Positions 44,029 to 52,683 of a DNA stretch of 64,000 nt are shown here, one piece after another; position 1 is the stretch's first letter, and each line of letters opens with the position of its first letter. The DNA lies in NCBI GenBank assembly GCA_900473045.1, contig UCKS01000005.1:159222-223221 (forward strand). The letters run 5' to 3'. Origin of the DNA: Hyphomicrobiales bacterium (lineage in GTDB: Bacteria; Pseudomonadota; Alphaproteobacteria; Rhizobiales; Rhizobiaceae). Under the pieces are notes generated by a model, which was not told the origin of the DNA, did no database searches, and was given only the letters and a program-made list of their open reading frames with translations. Both the position numbers and the translations under genes were made by a program.

Positions 44029-44676
44029 ATGGATTTCCCGCTGATGCTGCGCGTCTTCCCGTTCTTTGTGGAAGCCGCTTGGGTCACCGTGCAGATATCG
44101 GTGCTATCGTTGCTGCTCGGCCTTGTGGTCGCAGCCGTTATCGCCTCGGCGAAGATGTCGGGCTCGTTTGTCTTGAGGGCATTCGGAAGTCTCTATGTCA
44201 GCGTCTTTCGCGGCACGCCGTGCCTGATCCAGTTGTTCGTGCTTTATTTTGGCGGTCCGCAGATTGGCATCAATCTCGATCCGTTTGCTGCCGGTGTTAT
44301 CGGTCTCGGGCTGAACATCGGCGCCTACATGGCCGAATCCATTCGCGGAGGCATTCTCGGCGTCGACCGCGGCCAGGTGGAGGCGGCACGCACCATCGGC
44401 TTCAGCAAGCTTCAGACTCTGCGTCTGGTGGTCCTGCCGCAGGCAGCGCGCCTGATGATCCGCCCGCTCGGCGTCAACGCGGTGGGTCTGATCAAGGGTT
44501 CGGCGCTGGTCTCGACCATTTCAGTCGTCGAACTGACCTACACGGCACAACGCTTCATCGGCTCCACCTACAAGCCGTTCGAAATTTTTGGCATTGCCGC
44601 CCTGCTTTACATGATCATCGTTTATGCCGTCGCGCGGGCGGTCGATGTCCTCGATCGCCGCTACGCAATCAACTGA
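44029..44676 (+). CDS. Polar amino acid ABC transporter permease 1 (HisM/GlnP type)
   Basis: Permease of 215 residues with about five helices. Family marks are VFRGTPCLIQLFVLYFGGPQ (about residues 59-78), AYMAESIRGGILGVDRGQVE and the EAA region EAARTIGFSKLQTLRLVVLP. CCGGAG precedes its start. It would pair with the second permease encoded 14 bases downstream to form a heterodimer. Confidence 0.93.
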   Translation: MDFPLMLRVFPFFVEAAWVTVQISVLSLLLGLVVAAVIASAKMSGSFVLRAFGSLYVSVFRGTPCLIQLFVLYFGGPQIGINLDPFAAGVIGLGLNIGAYMAESIRGGILGVDRGQVEAARTIGFSKLQTLRLVVLPQAARLMIRPLGVNAVGLIKGSALVSTISVVELTYTAQRFIGSTYKPFEIFGIAALLYMIIVYAVARAVDVLDRRYAIN

Positions 44677-44689
44677 GGGAGGGCGCACC

Positions 44690-45349
44690 ATGCAAGGTCT
44701 CGATTTCAGCGTCGTCACGCCCTATACCGACATCCTCCTCATGGGGGTGTGGTGGACGGTGGTGCTGACCGTTACCGGAGCAGTCATCAGCTTCTTCTTC
44801 GGCATCTTCTTTGCCGTCGCCGTGCTTTACGCGCCGAAGGTGATTGCCTATCCGATCCGCTTCTTCATGTGGCTGTTCATGGGCACGCCGCTGCTTTTGC
44901 AGCTGTTCCTGATCTATTTCGGCCTCTCGCAGATCGGCATCAATATCCCGGCGCTCGCGGCCGGCATTATCGGTCTCGGACTTCACTTTGCCGTCTACAA
45001 TGCCGACGTCATGCGCGCCGGTATTGTCTCGGTCGATGTCGGCCAGACGGAGGGTGCGCGCAGCATCGGTTTCGGCCGGTTCCAGACACTGCGCTACGTT
45101 GTCATACCGCAGGCAGTGCGCAACACCCTGCCCTCGATCGGCAACAACCTGATCGTCCTGTTGAAGGAATCGTCGCTGGTTTCGATCATCGGCATCGCCG
45201 AACTCGTGCACTCGGCCCAGCTGGCCATCAGCGAAACATTCCGGCCATTCGAATTCTACATCACGGTGGCAGCACTGTATTACGTACTCAATCTCGTCCT
45301 TGAAACCGGTTTGCGGCAGGTCGAAAAGCAAGTGGAGGTAACCCGATGA
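44690..45349 (+). CDS. Polar amino acid ABC transporter permease 2
   Basis: Permease of 219 residues from ATG 44690, preceded by GAGGGAGGG; the longer frame from 44624 overlaps the previous gene and is rejected. It shares the family pattern [20 protein letters not shown] and [20 protein letters not shown]. Its stop overlaps the ATPase start by four bases. Confidence 0.93.
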   Translation: MQGLDFSVVTPYTDILLMGVWWTVVLTVTGAVISFFFGIFFAVAVLYAPKVIAYPIRFFMWLFMGTPLLLQLFLIYFGLSQIGINIPALAAGIIGLGLHFAVYNADVMRAGIVSVDVGQTEGARSIGFGRFQTLRYVVIPQAVRNTLPSIGNNLIVLLKESSLVSIIGIAELVHSAQLAISETFRPFEFYITVAALYYVLNLVLETGLRQVEKQVEVTR

Positions 45350-46110
45350 CCGTCCAGCGGCCCATGGTCGAGGTAAAGGGCGCCCGCAAAGCCTATGGTG
45401 CGCTCGAAGTCCTTAAGGGGATCGATCTCTCCGTCACGCGCGGGCAGATCGTCGCCATTATCGGCCCAAGCGGCTCGGGAAAGAGCACGCTTCTACGCTC
45501 CATCAACCATCTCGAAACGCTGAACGGCGGCGAGATCTGGCTTGACGGCGTGCAGGTCAATCAACCTTTGCGTGGCGCGGCGTTCGAACGTCATATCAAC
45601 GCGGTGCGCCAGCAGATGGGCATGGTGTTCCAGCACTTCAATCTGTTCCCGCATCTGACCGTGCTGGAAAACATCACCATGGGTCCGGTCATTCTCAAGG
45701 GCATGGCCAAGAAGGCGGCCCGTGAGCTTGCCATCGAGCTGTTGTCGAAGGTCGGGCTGGCGGAGAAGGTCGATGCCTATCCGTCGCGGCTGTCCGGTGG
45801 CCAGAAACAGCGTGTTGCCATCGCCCGGGCGCTCGCCATGCAGCCGAAGGTGATGCTGTTCGACGAGGCGACCTCGGCACTCGACCCCGAGCTGGTCGAC
45901 GAAGTCAACGCCGTGATGAAACAGCTTGCTGCCGAGCACATGACCATGCTGATCGTCACCCACGAGATGCGCTTTGCCGGCGAAGTCGCCGACCGGGTCC
46001 TGTTCATGGATGGCGGTGTCGTCGTCGAGGAAGGTCCGCCAAGCGAAATCTTCCGCGCCCCGACCCAGGAGCGCACTCGGTCCTTCCTGAAGAAATACCT
46101 CGCCGCGTAA
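45346..46110 (+). CDS. Polar amino acid ABC transporter ATPase (GlnQ/HisP type)
   Basis: ATPase of 254 residues with Walker [17 protein letters not shown]-loop [17 protein letters not shown], signature [16 protein letters not shown], Walker [15 protein letters not shown] and switch VTHEM. These match the GlnQ/HisP class. It ends the importer operon; an 11-bp inverted repeat follows. Confidence 0.95.
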   Translation: MTVQRPMVEVKGARKAYGALEVLKGIDLSVTRGQIVAIIGPSGSGKSTLLRSINHLETLNGGEIWLDGVQVNQPLRGAAFERHINAVRQQMGMVFQHFNLFPHLTVLENITMGPVILKGMAKKAARELAIELLSKVGLAEKVDAYPSRLSGGQKQRVAIARALAMQPKVMLFDEATSALDPELVDEVNAVMKQLAAEHMTMLIVTHEMRFAGEVADRVLFMDGGVVVEEGPPSEIFRAPTQERTRSFLKKYLAA

Positions 46111-46121
46111 GTGATGCGATC

Positions 46122-46154
46122 CGTTATGCCGGGAGCTGACTTTCCGGCATAACG
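46122..46154 (+). terminator. Hairpin after the amino acid importer operon
   Basis: CGTTATGCCGG (46122-46132) and CCGGCATAACG (46144-46154) form a perfect 11-bp stem with an 11-base loop. No U-tract follows, so termination may need Rho, or the hairpin may protect the 3' end. Confidence 0.55.
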
Positions 46155-46548
46155 CTCAACGCTGAAGCAGCAACGCCCGGCAGTCATTTCTGCGCAGCTA
46201 TCGTTACGGCCGAGACGCCGGCCGCCCTATCGTTTCCGGTGGCCATCCACGCGGGCTCTCCTCAATGTCGCTGCAATCGGCATTGCCGATTTCGTCGATA
46301 TGGCGAGGGATATTCCCACAAGGCTCTGACCATCGATCCGCTCACACCGAAGATTGCGGCGTTGAGGCAGGCTTGCCGTGTGGTGAGACAACGGGACCAT
46401 GCCTCTATGTTGCCGGCACCTTGCGGGTGGATTCCGTCTATCGCAATTCAGGAACGATGCGCCCTTGGCTCTTCCCGCAATGTCGCACGGACACCTTGCC
46501 CGATATTGCTAGCGCGAAAAAGGGTTCTTTCAATGGTGCGTTTGACTT
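46155..46548. other. Intergenic region with no gene seen
   Basis: About 400 bases between the amino acid importer and the SorC gene. Two open frames here lack ribosome binding sites and normal composition. Only the promoter-like sequences at the right end stand out. Confidence 0.6.
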
Positions 46549-46576
46549 TTGTCAGCGGTGATGACTATTGTCTAAT
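46543..46576 (+). promoter_or_regulatory. Candidate promoter and operator of the SorC gene
   Basis: TGAC-N4-GTCA (46543-46554) is a small inverted repeat inside TTTGACTTTTGTCA, which resembles the TTGACATTTGACA found in the rbs-mtnK divergent region. TTGTCA (46549-46554) and TCTAAT (46571-46576), 16 bp apart, could be the -35 and -10 boxes. Confidence 0.35.
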
Positions 46577-46597
46577 TCGGTAATTGAAGGAGACATG

Positions 46598-47569
46598 ATG
46601 CCCATCCGGTCCACTGATCAGATCCTGCACAAGGCGGCGTGGCTCTATTATACCCACGGTCTTCGACAGGATGAAGTGGCGCAGCGGCTGAATATTTCCC
46701 GTGCGTCCGTCGCCACCTATCTGCGCCGCGCCCGTGAAACCGGTATCGTCAACATCTCAACCTCCACACAACTGTTTGCCGACGACATATTAGCGCGCCA
46801 GTTGGAGGATGCGTTGGCGCTGACCTCGGTGTGGATCGTGCCGGAAGACCGGCAGGCCATGGACCCGACTGCGGAAATGCCTGTGGTTGCGGCCGCCGTG
46901 TTCCTGGAATTGATCAACAAGGGTGATCGTGTCGGCGTTGCCTGGGGCCGCACGGTCTATCACCTGGCCGACGTCATGCCCTATGCCGACCTGCAGGGTG
47001 TTACCGTCGTCCAGCTGTGCGGAAACCTCGGCGCACCCTATTCCTATCGTCCCGACCAGTGCACCACGGAAATCGCCCGGCGTCTCAATGCAGAGGGCAT
47101 AAATGTCTATGCGCCGCTGGTTCTGAGTTCCGAGCAATTGGCGGCGGCATTGCGGGCCGAACCGGTGATCCGCGAGCAGATGGCGACTATTTCCGACTGT
47201 CAGCTGGCGCTCTATTCCGTTGGCGGCATCGAGGATGACAGCCATCTGGTGAAATGCGGTGCGCTGACGGCGGAAGAAATGCATGCGCTGGGGCAAACCG
47301 GCGCTGCCGGCGTCATTGCCGGCCAGATCATCGACCGTGAGGGTCAATGGCTGGACTGCGCCCACAATCGGCGCTGCATTTCCGCCGATCTCGATTCCAT
47401 TCGCGCGATCGGCAAACGCATGATGGTTGTGCAGGAAGACGACAAGTTCGAACCGCTTGTGGCGGCGCTGAAGGGCGGCTTTGCCTCGCATCTGGTGGTC
47501 ACCACTTCCATGGCCCGGCGTCTTCTGGAACGCTGGGGCGCCGAGGCCCGGAGCCGCACCACGCCATAA
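46598..47569 (+). CDS. SorC/DeoR-type sugar-binding transcriptional regulator
   Basis: Regulator of 323 residues. ATG 46598 has AAGGAG at good spacing; ATG 46595 is too close. The N-terminal helix-turn-helix (about residues 10-55) reads AAWLYYTHGLRQDEVAQRLN and SRASVATYLRRARETG. The rest is a phosphosugar-sensing domain (GDRVGVAWGRTVYHLAD; GTxxGVIAGQIIDREG-like stretch). SorC proteins are released from DNA by a phosphorylated sugar. It is followed after 72 bases by the aldolase/SDR gene and may also control the perfect repeat between the rbs and mtn operons (inference). Confidence 0.9.
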   Translation: MPIRSTDQILHKAAWLYYTHGLRQDEVAQRLNISRASVATYLRRARETGIVNISTSTQLFADDILARQLEDALALTSVWIVPEDRQAMDPTAEMPVVAAAVFLELINKGDRVGVAWGRTVYHLADVMPYADLQGVTVVQLCGNLGAPYSYRPDQCTTEIARRLNAEGINVYAPLVLSSEQLAAALRAEPVIREQMATISDCQLALYSVGGIEDDSHLVKCGALTAEEMHALGQTGAAGVIAGQIIDREGQWLDCAHNRRCISADLDSIRAIGKRMMVVQEDDKFEPLVAALKGGFASHLVVTTSMARRLLERWGAEARSRTTP

Positions 47570-47641
47570 ACAATCCCAATCATATCCTGATCCGCCCGGC
47601 GACAACCGGGCTTGAAAACCTGTCCGAGGGAGGAGCAAACA

Positions 47642-49696
47642 ATGAAAAATCTCTGGAGCGATACCGACGCCGAAGCCATGGTCGCCACCTATGCCACAAA
47701 GGGCATCAACCGCGATCTGGCGTTGCGCACCTACACGACGCGTCTGCTCGGCGGTGATCCGCGGCTGGTCTTGCATGGCGGCGGCAACACCTCGGTGAAG
47801 ACCACGGTCAGCGATCTGGTCGGCGATGAATGGGATGTGCTCTGCGTCAAGGGCAGTGGTTGGGACATGGGGATCATTGAGCCTGCTGGCCTTCCCGCCG
47901 TCAAGATCGCGCCTCTCCTGAAGGCTCGCAAGCTGACCAAGCTGTCCGACGAGGACATGGTGACGCTGCAGCGCGCCAACCTGATTGATCCGGCCTCGCC
48001 AAACCCGTCTGTCGAGGCACTGCTGCACGCTTTCATTCCGCACAAGTTTGTCGACCACACCCATTCGACCGGTGTTCTGGCGATTGCCGACCTTGAGGGC
48101 AGCATGGAGGTCAGCGCCAAGGTATTTGGGCCGAAGATGGGGCTGGTGCCGTATGTGATGCCGGGCTTCGATCTCGCCAAGCTGGCCGCCGAAGTGTTCG
48201 ACCAGGATCCAACGGTGGACGGTCTGATCCTCGACAAGCACGGTATCTTCACCTTTGGCGCCACCGCCAAGGAAGCTTATGACAGGATGATCCACTATGT
48301 GACGCTGGCTGAAGATTACGTGGCAAAAAACGGCAACAACCCGTTCACCCCGGCTGCCCTGCCCGCAAATCTAGCCAAGCCCAACGATATTGCGGCCATG
48401 CTGCGCGGCGCTGTCGCCATCTCGAAGGGAGAAGGCCGATATGACCGGATGATCGGCGAGTTCCGCACCTCACCGGCAATCCTCGACTTCGTCAATGCTG
48501 CACAGGTCGAGGACATGGCCTCGCGCGGCGTTTCGACGCCGGATCTGTCGATCCGCATCAAGACCGGACCGATGGTGCTGCCGGCGCCGGATGCAAGCGA
48601 TCTGGATGGATACAAGGCCGCCGTCACCGAGCGTGTTGCGGCCTTTGCCAAGAGCTACACCGCCTATTTCGAGGCAAATGACGGACGCGACGACATCAAG
48701 CGCGTCATGCTGGATCCGATGCCGCGCCTGACGCTGGTGCCGGGCCTGGGCATGTTCGGCCATGGCCGTACCCTGAAGGATGCCAGGATCGCCGCCGATG
48801 TTGGAGAAATGTGGATCGAAGCCGCCCGCGACGCCGAATCGATCGGGCGCTTTCAGCCGGTCAGCAAGCCTGACCTGTTCGATCTTGAATACTGGTCGCT
48901 GGAGCAGGCAAAGCTTGCCGGCGCCAAGGCGAAGCCGTTCACAGGCCGGGTCGCTGTTGTCACCGGCGGTGCTGGCGCGATCGGCGCGGCAACCGCGAAG
49001 GCTTTTGCCCGTGAAGGTGCCCATGTCGTGGTGCTCGATCTCGACGGTGCCAAGGCGGCTGAGGTTGCAAAGTCGATCGGCAACCAGTCGATCGGTCTTG
49101 CTTGCGACGTGACCGACACGGCGTCGGTGCGTGCCGCGTTCGACGCTGCGGTTACCACCTATGGCGGCGTCGATATCGTCGTCTCCAATGCAGGTGCGGC
49201 GTGGGAAAGCCCGATTGCCACCATGGACGATGCGCTGCTGCGCAAAAGCTTCGAACTCAATTTCTTTTCGCATCAGAGCGTCGCACAGAATGCGGTGCGG
49301 ATCATGAAACAGCAGGCCACCGGCGGCGTGCTGCTGTTCAATGCCAGCAAGCAGGCTGTCAATCCCGGGGCCAATTTCGGCGCCTACGGTCTGCCCAAGG
49401 CAGCAGCGCTTTTCTTGTCGCGCCAGTATGCTCTGGAGCACGGCAAGGACGGTATCCGCGCGAACGCTGTCAACGCTGACCGTATCCGCTCAGGCCTGCT
49501 CAACGAGGAAATGATCGCAAACCGTTCGGCGGCACGCGGCCTGTCGGTCAAGGATTACATGGGCGGCAATCTGCTGGGTCTTGAAGTGACGGCCGACGAC
49601 GTCGCCAAGGCCTTCGTGCATCAGGCGCTGGCCGAGCGGACAACTGCCGACGTGACCACCGTCGATGGCGGAAATATTGCTGCGGCGATGCGGTAA
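47642..49696 (+). CDS. Bifunctional class II aldolase/short-chain dehydrogenase (RhaD-like fusion)
   Basis: Fusion of 684 residues from ATG 47642 behind GGAGGAG. The N-terminal Zn aldolase domain has RLVLHGGGNTSVK (41-53), KGSGWDM, a catalytic-glutamate candidate E125 in NPSVEALLHA and Zn ligands H139 and H141 in DHTHSTG. The C-terminal SDR domain begins near residue 436 with VAVVTGGAGAIGAA, and has SNAGAAW and the YGLPKAA catalytic Tyr and Lys. Homologues cleave rhamnulose 1-phosphate and oxidise lactaldehyde. No rhamnose isomerase or mutarotase is present here; beside mtnK and mtnA a ketose 1-phosphate such as 5-methylthioribulose or 5-deoxyribulose 1-phosphate is an alternative substrate (inference). 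Confidence 0.88.
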   Translation: MKNLWSDTDAEAMVATYATKGINRDLALRTYTTRLLGGDPRLVLHGGGNTSVKTTVSDLVGDEWDVLCVKGSGWDMGIIEPAGLPAVKIAPLLKARKLTKLSDEDMVTLQRANLIDPASPNPSVEALLHAFIPHKFVDHTHSTGVLAIADLEGSMEVSAKVFGPKMGLVPYVMPGFDLAKLAAEVFDQDPTVDGLILDKHGIFTFGATAKEAYDRMIHYVTLAEDYVAKNGNNPFTPAALPANLAKPNDIAAMLRGAVAISKGEGRYDRMIGEFRTSPAILDFVNAAQVEDMASRGVSTPDLSIRIKTGPMVLPAPDASDLDGYKAAVTERVAAFAKSYTAYFEANDGRDDIKRVMLDPMPRLTLVPGLGMFGHGRTLKDARIAADVGEMWIEAARDAESIGRFQPVSKPDLFDLEYWSLEQAKLAGAKAKPFTGRVAVVTGGAGAIGAATAKAFAREGAHVVVLDLDGAKAAEVAKSIGNQSIGLACDVTDTASVRAAFDAAVTTYGGVDIVVSNAGAAWESPIATMDDALLRKSFELNFFSHQSVAQNAVRIMKQQATGGVLLFNASKQAVNPGANFGAYGLPKAAALFLSRQYALEHGKDGIRANAVNADRIRSGLLNEEMIANRSAARGLSVKDYMGGNLLGLEVTADDVAKAFVHQALAERTTADVTTVDGGNIAAAMR

Positions 49697-49715
49697 ATCG
49701 TGATTACGACCTTGC

Positions 49716-50135
49716 TCAGGCAAGGTCGGTCAATGCGAAGTCATCGCCCTTGTATTCAAGGGCGATGTTCAGCGCCTTCGCACAGGCGTAGCTGAAGCAG
49801 TCTCCGAAGTTGAGATCCGCAGGGTGGCCAACCGCCTTGCCGTAGATCATGGCTGTCTTAATAGCGACCGAGCCGATTTCCGCCGTCACAGCAATCTCCG
49901 TTGCCCCAATCGCCGACAGGAACTCCATGACGGCGCCATTGGCTGCGGCAACGGTCTCCTTGCTTTTCGGCTTGTCCGGTTGCTGGAACTTCCTGGCGAT
50001 ACCAAGCACCGCTTCGAAACGGGAGACTGGCGACACCACAAACGCACCGTCACCGATTTCCAGCCGCTTGACGATTTCCTCCCAGCCAGGCTCGCGGGTG
50101 ATGATCGCCACGATGACGGAGGCATCGAGGAACAT
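49716..50135 (-). CDS. vapC: VapC-type PIN-domain toxin
   Basis: Ribonuclease toxin of 139 residues. PIN-domain acidic residues are in place: D4 (MFLDASVIVAI), E41 or its neighbour in SRFEAVLGI, and D107/D112 in HPADLNFGDCFSYA. The final strand (YKGDDFALTDLA) is typical. Its ATG overlaps the stop of the antitoxin gene by one base (TGATG), the usual toxin-antitoxin coupling. PIN toxins cut tRNA or rRNA when the antitoxin is lost. It lies between the aldolase gene and the terminator of the ribose-type operon. Confidence 0.92.
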   Translation of the reverse strand: MFLDASVIVAIITREPGWEEIVKRLEIGDGAFVVSPVSRFEAVLGIARKFQQPDKPKSKETVAAANGAVMEFLSAIGATEIAVTAEIGSVAIKTAMIYGKAVGHPADLNFGDCFSYACAKALNIALEYKGDDFALTDLA

Positions 50136-50386
50136 CAGAGATTATCCCACATCTCATCAGTGAATATCTTCATATCGAAATTGGGATCGCTTGAGCCCAT
50201 TGCCCCGGCGATGGCCTGGGCCTTGGCAATCCGCTCCCGCAAGGGGCGCTGCTGTTGCACGCGATCAAGTTCGCGTTGCAGTGCCTGTCGCACCGCTTCC
50301 GTCTTGGTCGGTGCCTTGAGAGCCTTCTGCAGTTGTGCTGCGAGCGCATCTACGGTGTCATCGCGAATGAAAAGAGCCAAGTGCAT
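50135..50386 (-). CDS. vapB: VapB-type antitoxin
   Basis: Antitoxin of 83 residues from ATG 50386 behind GAAGGGA; the longer frame to 50536 crosses a terminator and is rejected. The N-terminal MHLALFIRDDTVDALAAQLQ is a ribbon-helix-helix DNA-binding segment as in RHH-type VapB. The C-terminal tail (SSDPNFDMKIFTDEMWDNL) is the acidic aromatic part that blocks the PIN active site. It probably represses its own promoter through the palindrome just upstream. Confidence 0.9.
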   Translation of the reverse strand: MHLALFIRDDTVDALAAQLQKALKAPTKTEAVRQALQRELDRVQQQRPLRERIAKAQAIAGAMGSSDPNFDMKIFTDEMWDNL

Positions 50387-50396
50387 ATCCCTTCGA

Positions 50397-50410
50397 GATA
50401 TACATATATC
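50397..50410. promoter_or_regulatory. Palindrome GATATA-CA-TATATC, candidate VapBC operator
   Basis: Perfect 6-bp arms with a 2-bp centre, eleven bases upstream of the vapB start in an AT-rich stretch that could hold the -10 box. Autoregulation at such a site is usual for VapBC. Confidence 0.5.
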
Positions 50411-50458
50411 AAAAATGGATATTCCTCGCAATAAGCTCTCGAAATGCCCGCGCTGGAC

Positions 50459-50484
50459 AAAAAAAAGGCGGCCCGAAGGCCGCC
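50459..50484 (-). terminator. Intrinsic terminator of the ribose-type importer operon
   Basis: On the minus strand GGCGGCC and GGCCGCC form a perfect 7-bp stem with a UUCG tetraloop, followed by eight U. It lies just after the binding-protein stop. Confidence 0.9.
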
Positions 50485-50508
50485 CGAAGTCACCACGGGG
50501 GGTGTGGA

Positions 50509-51561
50509 TTACTTCTTGTTCGGGTTCGGCATCCATGCCGGCATGGCGACGTCGGCGTGGGCGAACTGCGGCAGTTTGGCGCCCAACTCTTCCATGTTCT
50601 TGATGTCGTTGTCGTTAAGGTCCTTCTGGGTGATCAGCGTCGGCGGGACGATGACACTGCGGCCCGGATCTTCGCCGGCCAGCATCATCGCCAGCGTGCG
50701 AACCGACACCTGGCCGACAACGGCCGGGTTGGTGGCAGCTGTTGCAGCCCAGGCGCTGTCCGGCTCGCGCATCGCGGCGATATCGGAGGTCGAGATATCG
50801 GCCGAGTAGATCTTGACGCTGGACGACATGCCGGCTTCGTCGACAGCGATCTTCACGCCCTTGGCGAATTCATCGTAAGGCGCGAACATGACGGTGATGT
50901 CCGGGTTGGCCGAAATGACCGAGCGAGCCTGGTTGGCGACGGAATTGGCAATCGGGTTGTCCATGGTGCCGAACATGGCGGCTTCATTGATGCCCGCATA
51001 CTTCTTCTTGAATTCCTTCCAGGTCTCGTCGCGGCGGTCGAGCGGCGCGATGCCGGCGACATAGACATAACCGGCCTTCCAGCTCTCACCATTGTCCTTG
51101 ATCGCTTGTTCCAAAGCCAGACGGGCGAGGTCGCGGTCGGACTGTTCGACCTGCGGGATCTTGTCGTTCTCGACATTGACGTCAAAGGCGACGACCTTGA
51201 TGCCGGCGTCCACCGCGCGCTGGGCCGCTTCCTTCATCGATTCCGTCAGGCCGTGCTGGATGATGATACCCTGAACGCCAAGCGCGATAGCCTGGTCGAC
51301 CATATCGGCCTGCAACGCAGCGTCCTGGCGGCTGTCGAGCACGCGAAGGTCGACGCCGAGCGCCTTGGCCTGCGATTCCACGCCCGACAGATAGGATTGG
51401 AAGAAGTCGCCGGTCGACAGATAGCGTACGAGCGCGATCTTGACGTCGCCAGGCTTATCGAATGGTGCCGGCATATCGGCGGCAAACGACACGCCTCCGA
51501 GCGTCGTTGCAGCCATTATTCCAAGCGTGAGCTTCGAAAAAGTTCTCCGCGTAAAAGTCAT
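50509..51561 (-). CDS. Ribose-type ABC sugar-binding protein (family 2)
   Basis: Periplasmic binding protein of 350 residues from ATG 51561, behind GGAGGAGACCC; the longer frame to 51717 is rejected. The signal region MTFTRRTFSKLTLGIMAATT carries two arginines but a weak Tat match. The mature protein has VKIALVRYLSTGDFFQSYLS, a GVQGIIIQHG strand and KVVAFDVNVEND, the standard RbsB-like fold. It is the last gene of the rbsA-rbsC-rbsB-like set, which is divergent from mtnK. The ligand may be 5-methylthioribose, 5-deoxyribose or another pentose (inference from neighbours). Confidence 0.9.
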   Translation of the reverse strand: MTFTRRTFSKLTLGIMAATTLGGVSFAADMPAPFDKPGDVKIALVRYLSTGDFFQSYLSGVESQAKALGVDLRVLDSRQDAALQADMVDQAIALGVQGIIIQHGLTESMKEAAQRAVDAGIKVVAFDVNVENDKIPQVEQSDRDLARLALEQAIKDNGESWKAGYVYVAGIAPLDRRDETWKEFKKKYAGINEAAMFGTMDNPIANSVANQARSVISANPDITVMFAPYDEFAKGVKIAVDEAGMSSSVKIYSADISTSDIAAMREPDSAWAATAATNPAVVGQVSVRTLAMMLAGEDPGRSVIVPPTLITQKDLNDNDIKNMEELGAKLPQFAHADVAMPAWMPNPNKK

Positions 51562-51622
51562 AAGGGTCTCCTCCACATTAGACTTGTTATTTGATTTGCA
51601 GTCCCGCACGGAGCGTTGCTCC

Positions 51623-52681
51623 TTAGCGTTTGCCCCTCCTCGAGAGCGCAAAGGTGAACACCAGGGCGATGACGAGCACGAAGCCCTTGACGAAGTCCTG
51701 GGTGTAATAAGGTGCATTCATCATCGTCAGGCCCTGCAGCAGCACGCCAACGAACAGGGCGCCGATGGCGGTACCGAATGCGTTCGGTTTGGCCGCACCG
51801 AGCACGGCAAAGCCGATCAGCGCCGCGGCGACAGAATCCAGCAGAAGGTTATTGCCTGACGCGATATCGCCGCGCCCGAGACGGGCGGCCAAAAGAATGC
51901 CGCCGATCGAGGCGAAAACACCGGAGATGATATAAGCCCAGATCTTGTAGGCATTGACGGGCGCACCGGCGAGCCCGGCCGCTCGCTCATTCGAACCGAC
52001 CGCATACATCATCCGGCCGAAGCGGGTGTATTCGAGAAAGAACCAGATGAGGATGGCGAGCACGATCAGCACGACGACCGACACCGGCACCAGATTGGGC
52101 AGGACGAAATCGAAGCGGTGACGGCCAAGCGCCAGGAATGCGGGGCTGAAAGTGCCGGTGGCCGTCGAGCCGTCCGGCATGCTCATACCGGTGGCAATCG
52201 AGCGGCCTTCGGTGGGGATGCGCTGCAGGCCGACAAGCAGGAACATCATGCCGAGCGTTGCCAGAAGATCCGGCACGCGCATGTAGACGATCAGAAAACC
52301 GTTGATCAGGCCGACGATGACACCGATGGCAAGGCAGACAAGCGTTGCCGTCAGTGCGTCACCACCCATCACCACCATGACGTAGGACGACGCCATCATC
52401 GCCGTGGTGGCGACCGATCCGATCGACAGGTCGAAACCGCCGACCACCAATGTGGCGGTCACCCCGAGTGCCAGGATGCCGGTGATCGACACCGACTGGA
52501 AGATGAAGACGGCGCTCTGCGGCGAGGCAAAGCCGCTGGTCATGATGCAGAAATAGAGGATCATGCCGAACAGCAGCGTGATGAAGCCGTATTTGATGGC
52601 GATCTCGCGCGGTGTCAGCGTTGCCGCCGGCGGCGCGGCCTTGTGGGCGGATGGACTGGCAGTCGTCTGTTCAATGCTCAT
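51623..52681 (-). CDS. Ribose-type ABC permease
   Basis: Permease of 352 residues with about ten hydrophobic helices. RbsC family marks include ALGVTATLVVGGFDLSIGSV (about residues 75-94), LATLGMMFLLVGLQRI and VGSNERAAGLAGAPVNAYK. It starts two bases after the ATPase stop. The homodimeric channel works with the double ATPase and the binding protein of this operon. Confidence 0.93.
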   Translation of the reverse strand: MSIEQTTASPSAHKAAPPAATLTPREIAIKYGFITLLFGMILYFCIMTSGFASPQSAVFIFQSVSITGILALGVTATLVVGGFDLSIGSVATTAMMASSYVMVVMGGDALTATLVCLAIGVIVGLINGFLIVYMRVPDLLATLGMMFLLVGLQRIPTEGRSIATGMSMPDGSTATGTFSPAFLALGRHRFDFVLPNLVPVSVVVLIVLAILIWFFLEYTRFGRMMYAVGSNERAAGLAGAPVNAYKIWAYIISGVFASIGGILLAARLGRGDIASGNNLLLDSVAAALIGFAVLGAAKPNAFGTAIGALFVGVLLQGLTMMNAPYYTQDFVKGFVLVIALVFTFALSRRGKR

Positions 52682-52683
52682 GT

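Noticed and set aside
47642..49696. Part of a rhamnose operon
   Set aside because: No rhamnose isomerase, kinase, mutarotase or RhaR-type regulator lies nearby. The neighbouring regulator is SorC-type. A rhamnose role is still possible if the other genes are elsewhere.
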